A DNA stretch of 13,271 nt from an uncultured Bacteroidota bacterium. GTDB lineage: Bacteria > Bacteroidota > Bacteroidia > Flavobacteriales > Flavobacteriaceae. A model generated the notes under the pieces. That model was not told the DNA's origin. It searched no databases and was given only the letters and a program-made list of their open reading frames with translations. A program made the translations under genes and the position numbers. Of the stretch, positions 9,414 to 13,271 are shown piece by piece (within the stretch, counting starts at the first letter, position 1; the number at the start of each line of letters is the position of its first letter). Location of the stretch: positions 1-13,271 of the forward strand of contig CACONV010000024.1 of the NCBI GenBank assembly GCA_902628605.1, read 5' to 3'.

Positions 9414-10127
9414 ATGAGGAACAGAATAATTTATTTTTTTTCAATATTGATAATATTTATTTTTTTGATTTTTTTCTCCCAAAAAAGAAATTCCGAAAAT
9501 AAAATACTTAAACTAAATATAGATTTTAAATATAAAAACGGTAGGTTTCTAGACCCTCAAATGGTTAATAAATTGTTAATACAAAGGAAGGACACCTCGT
9601 TTTTCTTAAATAAAGATATGCTAGATTTGAGGAAAGTTGAAGATTTACTCATATCTAATCCTATGGTAGCTAGAGCTGATATTTTTAGAACACCGCAAGG
9701 TTTTTTAAATGTCAAATTAGAGGAGCGAAAGCCTATAGCTAGAATAATTAATAAAAATGAAGAATTTTACATCGATAATTTTGGTTATAAAGTGCCTATA
9801 TCGAAAAACTATTCGGCTAGAGTACCTATTTTTTATGGTGAAATAAATAACAACTTAGAGGATATAGTAAATTTTATCAAATTAATTGAAACGGATCCGT
9901 TTGCTAAAGTTGAGATAATAGATTTAAGAAATTTAAATAACAGTTATATCCTTGGCCTTCGTTCTTTTCCTTTTAAAATTATATGGGGAAAAAACTCTAG
10001 ATACGGGCAAAAGATTAAAAAACTCAAATACTTATATAGTTATTTAAAGAACAAGGATTTTATAAATATATACAAAGTTAACTTATCGTTTGATAAACAA
10101 ATAGTTTTAGAGTATGGAAAAAAATGA
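9414..10127 (+). CDS. ftsQ: Cell division protein FtsQ (POTRA domain, bitopic membrane protein)
   Basis: FtsQ is a single-pass inner-membrane divisome scaffold whose periplasmic part recruits FtsB/FtsL and regulates septal synthesis. The predicted 237 residues have a very short basic cytoplasmic tail, one hydrophobic helix at about 5-22, a POTRA-like domain at about 33-106 ending in LEERKPIARI (E104-R105-K106-P107), then the beta domain with FYIDNFGYKVPIS from F118. ERKP and the following F-x-x-D are the recognisable FtsQ signature; otherwise the family is divergent, so position between murC and ftsA carries weight. I chose the ATG at 9414, 7 nt after murC, with the context GTTATG. An in-frame GTG at 9360 would add 18 residues read from inside murC and is unlikely. 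The last 14 nt overlap ftsA. Confidence 0.9.
   Translation: MRNRIIYFFSILIIFIFLIFFSQKRNSENKILKLNIDFKYKNGRFLDPQMVNKLLIQRKDTSFFLNKDMLDLRKVEDLLISNPMVARADIFRTPQGFLNVKLEERKPIARIINKNEEFYIDNFGYKVPISKNYSARVPIFYGEINNNLEDIVNFIKLIETDPFAKVEIIDLRNLNNSYILGLRSFPFKIIWGKNSRYGQKIKKLKYLYSYLKNKDFINIYKVNLSFDKQIVLEYGKK
10114..10127 (+). other. 14-nt ftsQ/ftsA overlap
   Basis: The overlap runs from the ftsA ATG to the ftsQ TGA and contains seven consecutive A bases (10118-10124). A second ATG at 10124, sharing ATGA with the ftsQ stop, is in the wrong frame and meets a stop after nine codons, so the ftsA start must be 10114. The overlap length equals that of ftsW/murG. Coupled translation is inferred. Confidence 0.8.
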
Positions 10128-11436
10128 AAATAAACAATTTGCTGTTGGTTTAGATATTGGAACAACCAAGATCGTTGCGATGGTAGGCCAAAAAAATAAA
10201 TTTAATAAGGTTGAAATTATTGGAATCGGAAAATCTAAAAGTCTAGGCGTTCACAGAGGAGTTGTAAATAATATAACTCAAACTATTCAATCAATTCAAG
10301 AAGCAGTAAATGAAGCAGAATTAAAGTCCTCAACTGAAATTAAAAATGTAGTAGTTGGTATTGCAGGTCAACATATTAGGAGTATTCAACACAGCGATTA
10401 TATAACAAGAAAAAATCCCGAAGAAGTCATAAATGAAAATGATGTAGAAAAACTAATTAACCAAGTTTACAAACTTGTAATGCTTCCAGGTGAGGAAATA
10501 ATTCATGTTTTACCTCAAGAATTCAAAGTTGATGGTCAGGCAGAAATTAAAGAACCAATTGGAATGTATGGAGGACGTTTAGAAGCTAATTTCCATGTTG
10601 TTGTAGGGCAGGTTTCTTCAATAAAGAATATAGGAAGATGCATTAAAAGTGCGGATTTAAAAATGGAAAAAATCACCTTGGAACCAATTGCATCCTCAGA
10701 TGCAGTTCTAAGCGAAGAAGAAAAAGAAGCAGGAGTTGCTCTAGTTGATATTGGTGGCGGGACTACCGACCTTGCAATTTTTAAAGATGGAATAATTAGA
10801 CATACATCTGTAATTCCTTTTGGAGGAAACGTCGTAACTGATGATATTAAAGAAGGTTGTTCAATAATTCAAAAACAAGCAGAGCTGTTGAAAATTAAGT
10901 TTGGTTCTGCCTGGCCTGGAGAAAATAAAGAAACAGAAATTGTTTCAATTCCCGGACTGAGAGGTCACGAACCAAAGGAGATTTCATTAAAAACACTCTC
11001 TAAAATAATTAATGCTAGGATAGTTGAGATAATTGAACAAGTTTTTTTAGAGATTAAAAACTATGGTCATGACGAACAAAAGAAGAAATTGATTGCTGGT
11101 ATTGTAATTACTGGCGGAGGAAGTCAACTCAAACACTTAAAGCAACTAGTTGAATATATTACTGGAATGGATACAAGAATAGGTTATCCAAATGAACATC
11201 TAGCTGGAGACTCAGAGGAAAACCAAACCAGTCCCGTTTTTTCAACTGCAGTTGGTCTTTTAATGACAGCCCTTAAAGAAAATTTTGATACTAATGAACT
11301 GGCTCTTGAAAATGATTCAGTAGAAGATGATGAAAAAACTACTGTCAAAGATATCCCTAGTTCTGACATTATAAAGAGGACTACAATTTTTGAAAGATGG
11401 ACTGAAAAGTTTAAAGAATTTCTGGATAAGGCTTAA
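10114..11436 (+). CDS. ftsA: Cell division protein FtsA (actin-like FtsZ membrane anchor)
   Basis: FtsA is a cytoplasmic actin-fold ATPase that polymerises on the membrane, tethers FtsZ filaments and recruits later divisome proteins. Its 440 residues show the phosphate-1 loop LDIGTTK (13-19), the FtsA-specific 1C (SHS2) region after about residue 85, the phosphate-2 loop VDIGGGTTD (211-219) and the adenosine loop TGGGSQL (333-339). An acidic spacer at about 390-410 (ENDSVEDDEK) precedes the end. The last residues, ERWTEKFKEFLDKA, can form an amphipathic helix with aromatic and basic faces, as expected for the membrane-targeting sequence. The start at 10114 gives a short lead-in before the first loop and lies within ftsQ. 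ftsZ follows after 12 nt, the usual ftsA-ftsZ pairing. Nothing appears broken. Confidence 0.97.
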   Translation: MEKNENKQFAVGLDIGTTKIVAMVGQKNKFNKVEIIGIGKSKSLGVHRGVVNNITQTIQSIQEAVNEAELKSSTEIKNVVVGIAGQHIRSIQHSDYITRKNPEEVINENDVEKLINQVYKLVMLPGEEIIHVLPQEFKVDGQAEIKEPIGMYGGRLEANFHVVVGQVSSIKNIGRCIKSADLKMEKITLEPIASSDAVLSEEEKEAGVALVDIGGGTTDLAIFKDGIIRHTSVIPFGGNVVTDDIKEGCSIIQKQAELLKIKFGSAWPGENKETEIVSIPGLRGHEPKEISLKTLSKIINARIVEIIEQVFLEIKNYGHDEQKKKLIAGIVITGGGSQLKHLKQLVEYITGMDTRIGYPNEHLAGDSEENQTSPVFSTAVGLLMTALKENFDTNELALENDSVEDDEKTTVKDIPSSDIIKRTTIFERWTEKFKEFLDKA

Positions 11437-11448
11437 AGTAATACGATT

Positions 11449-13271
11449 ATGAATGATTTAAAAGAAAATATAGAGGAAGGTTTTAATTTCGATTTACCAA
11501 AAAATAGGAGCAATGTTATAAAGGTTATTGGAGTCGGTGGAGGTGGTGGAAATGCAATTAATTATATGTTTAGGCAGGGAATATCAGGAGTAGATTTTGT
11601 TGTTTGTAACACGGACTCACAGGCTTTAGAAAAAAGTCCAGTGCCCATTAAAATTCAGTTAGGAGCTTCTTTAACAGAAGGTCTTGGTGCAGGAGCAAAT
11701 CCCGAAATTGGAAGCTTAGCGGCTAAGGAAAGCGAAGAAGAAATTAAATCACTTTTAAGTAATCAAACTAAAATGGTTTTCATTACTGCTGGAATGGGCG
11801 GAGGAACTGGTACTGGAGCAGCACCCATAATCGCACAAATGTCAAAGCAAATTGATATTCTGACAGTAGGTATTGTAACCATTCCATTTCAATTTGAAGG
11901 AAGGATGAGATCCGAACAAGCTGAAACTGGGATTAACATTTTAAGAGAAAATGTTGATTCTTTGATTGTGATTAACAATAACAAGTTAAGGCAGGTTTAC
12001 GGTAATTTAGGGTTTAAAGCAGGATTTGCAAAAGCTGATGAGGTACTGGCAACAGCTGCTCGAGGCATAGCAGAAGTAATTACCCACCACTACCGACAGA
12101 ATATTGATTTGAAAGATGCTAAAACGGTTTTGAGTAATAGTGGAACCGCTATCATGGGATCAGCTGTTGCTGACGGGTCTGACAGGGCAGAAGAATCAGT
12201 AGTTAAAGCATTGGATTCACCTCTACTGAATGATAACAAAATCAAAGGGTGTAAAAATGTTTTATTACTTATAGTGTCTGGAGAGGAAGAAATTACAATA
12301 GATGAGATTGGACAAATAAACGATCTTATACAATCTGAGGCAGGAAATAATACAAATATTATAATGGGTATTGGCGAAGATAAAAATTTAAAAAAAGGTA
12401 TTTCAGTTACTATCATCGCAACTGGATTCAACTCCGACCAGCAACATGAAATTGTAAACACACAGGCCAAAAAGATAATTCATACACTAGAGGAGGAACA
12501 ATCGTTTGTGCAAGACTTAACCGATCATGAAAAAAAATCAAATAATGAAGATATTTATGAATCTGAAAAGAATTATAATAGTGAGGAGTTTATTAACAAA
12601 GACCTTACGCGAACGGAAAAATTAAAATCTTCTAAAATATCTTCAACTGAAAATGAAATGAGTTATGATAATACAAATACAAAATTCAAAGAAAAAGATT
12701 TAATTAAAATAAACCAAAACATTAAAGATATTGAAACAATTTCGCATGAAGTTACTTTCAATTTAAATGAAGAAGTTGAAGAAAAAGAAACTCTAGATTC
12801 AATTGAAATAGTCGATTTTGAGAAGATTAATGATTTGGATTCATCTCAGATTGAATTTGATTTTAATGAATCTCTAGATAGTTTAAAAGAATCTGAATTA
12901 AGAAAGTCCAATTCAAGACACGATTCCGATATAAATTCTTTTGAAGATATCAATCAAAATCTAGAAAATAGTCCTGAGATAGAGAATTTAGACAGCAGTC
13001 CTGAAATGGAAAATCTGGATATAGATGACTTAGATATAAAAATTAAAAATATAGAAAATGGTGAGATATCCAATTTACAAAAGATAGAGGTTGATGTTAA
13101 AGATGACACCCCTTTTGATAACTCAATTGAGGAGACTATAAAAAATTCAGATAATTCCTCTAAAAAAGAGCTTAAGAAATTTAATTATTCATTTCAAAAT
13201 AATATAAAAAGAATTAATGAGATGGATAATCAGCCTGCCTACAAAAGACTCGGATATAACATTGATCAAAA
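11449..13271 (+). CDS. ftsZ: Cell division GTPase FtsZ, 3' end missing
   Basis: FtsZ is the tubulin-like GTPase that forms the cytokinetic ring and is tethered by FtsA. The frame is open to the last base, giving 607 codons with no stop. The GTPase core spans about 20-345: [16 protein letters not shown], the tubulin signature GGGTGTG at 117-123, PFQFEGRMR, and the T7 synergy loop NIDLKD (N218, D220, D223) with the catalytic acid. Then comes a linker of about 245 residues, rich in Asp, Glu, Asn, Ser and Lys, containing a small tandem repeat. Near the window end [11 protein letters not shown] (from residue 596) resembles the conserved region just ahead of the Bacteroidota FtsZ C-terminus, so I infer that only a few tens of residues, including the FtsA-binding tail, are missing. 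The start ATG at 11449 follows ftsA by 12 nt with the context ATTATG and no Shine-Dalgarno motif. Confidence 0.97.
   Translation, partial: MNDLKENIEEGFNFDLPKNRSNVIKVIGVGGGGGNAINYMFRQGISGVDFVVCNTDSQALEKSPVPIKIQLGASLTEGLGAGANPEIGSLAAKESEEEIKSLLSNQTKMVFITAGMGGGTGTGAAPIIAQMSKQIDILTVGIVTIPFQFEGRMRSEQAETGINILRENVDSLIVINNNKLRQVYGNLGFKAGFAKADEVLATAARGIAEVITHHYRQNIDLKDAKTVLSNSGTAIMGSAVADGSDRAEESVVKALDSPLLNDNKIKGCKNVLLLIVSGEEEITIDEIGQINDLIQSEAGNNTNIIMGIGEDKNLKKGISVTIIATGFNSDQQHEIVNTQAKKIIHTLEEEQSFVQDLTDHEKKSNNEDIYESEKNYNSEEFINKDLTRTEKLKSSKISSTENEMSYDNTNTKFKEKDLIKINQNIKDIETISHEVTFNLNEEVEEKETLDSIEIVDFEKINDLDSSQIEFDFNESLDSLKESELRKSNSRHDSDINSFEDINQNLENSPEIENLDSSPEMENLDIDDLDIKIKNIENGEISNLQKIEVDVKDDTPFDNSIEETIKNSDNSSKKELKKFNYSFQNNIKRINEMDNQPAYKRLGYNIDQ
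12964..13017 (+). repeat. Two-copy 27-bp tandem repeat in the FtsZ linker
   Basis: Two adjacent 27-base units encode ENSPEIENL (residues 506-514) and DSSPEMENL (515-523), a nine-residue repeat with five positions identical (S, P, E, E/N/L block) and conservative changes elsewhere. It lies in the acidic disordered linker and most likely arose by local duplication. No function is evident. Confidence 0.75.

Noticed and set aside
10118..10127. Possible FtsQ-FtsA fusion by slippage on the A7 run at the ftsQ stop
   Set aside because: Loss of one A would join the frames, but the result would fuse the periplasmic end of FtsQ to cytoplasmic FtsA. A ribosomal -1 slip instead meets a stop after nine codons. 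The normal ftsA ATG explains the layout.
11437..11448. Possible terminator or promoter between ftsA and ftsZ
   Set aside because: The gap is only 12 nt with no inverted repeat or T-run, so it cannot hold either. An internal promoter inside ftsA cannot be excluded, but I saw no convincing -33/-7 pair.
12090..12470. A 126-codon open frame on the minus strand inside ftsZ
   Set aside because: It lies entirely antisense to the conserved FtsZ core, has no recognisable product and reads as Cys/Ser/Ile-rich shadow sequence.

Overview
The window is one uninterrupted stretch of the dcw (division and cell wall) cluster. Ten genes lie on the + strand in the order ftsI, murE, mraY, murD, ftsW, murG, murC, ftsQ, ftsA, ftsZ. 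The sequence is very AT-rich (about 30% GC judged by eye, not computed). The order matches the Bacteroidota (Flavobacteriia-type) version of the cluster: no murF between murE and mraY, and no murB or ddl between murC and ftsQ. Other signs of that group are a C-terminal PASTA domain on FtsI, a 405-residue MraY with a periplasmic insertion, a long-linker FtsZ with PAYKR near its end, and no Shine-Dalgarno sequence at any start. A low-GC, gene-dense flavobacterium, possibly a streamlined marine one, is the best inference. Genus cannot be given.

Layout: positions 1-1800 hold ftsI without its 5' end; 1797-3245 murE; 3251-4468 mraY; 4465-5805 murD; 5811-7007 ftsW; 6994-8088 murG (GTG start); 8081-9406 murC; 9414-10127 ftsQ; 10114-11436 ftsA; 11449 to the window end ftsZ without its 3' end. 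Five junctions overlap (4, 4, 14, 8 and 14 nt) and four have gaps of 5, 5, 7 and 12 nt. No non-coding stretch exceeds 12 nt, so there is no room for a promoter or terminator outside coding sequence. The genes are almost certainly co-transcribed from a promoter upstream of the window.

The genes form one pathway. MurC, MurD and MurE add L-Ala, D-Glu and a diamino acid (meso-DAP predicted) to UDP-MurNAc. MraY moves the product to undecaprenyl phosphate (lipid I), and MurG adds GlcNAc (lipid II). FtsW polymerises and FtsI cross-links the glycan at the septum. FtsQ is the divisome scaffold, and FtsA anchors the FtsZ ring to the membrane. MurA, MurB, Ddl and MurF must be encoded elsewhere.

I found no mobile element, RNA gene, CRISPR array or unknown gene, and no evidence of an undescribed system. 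The findings are modest points about translation starts, gene overlaps and lineage-specific protein insertions.
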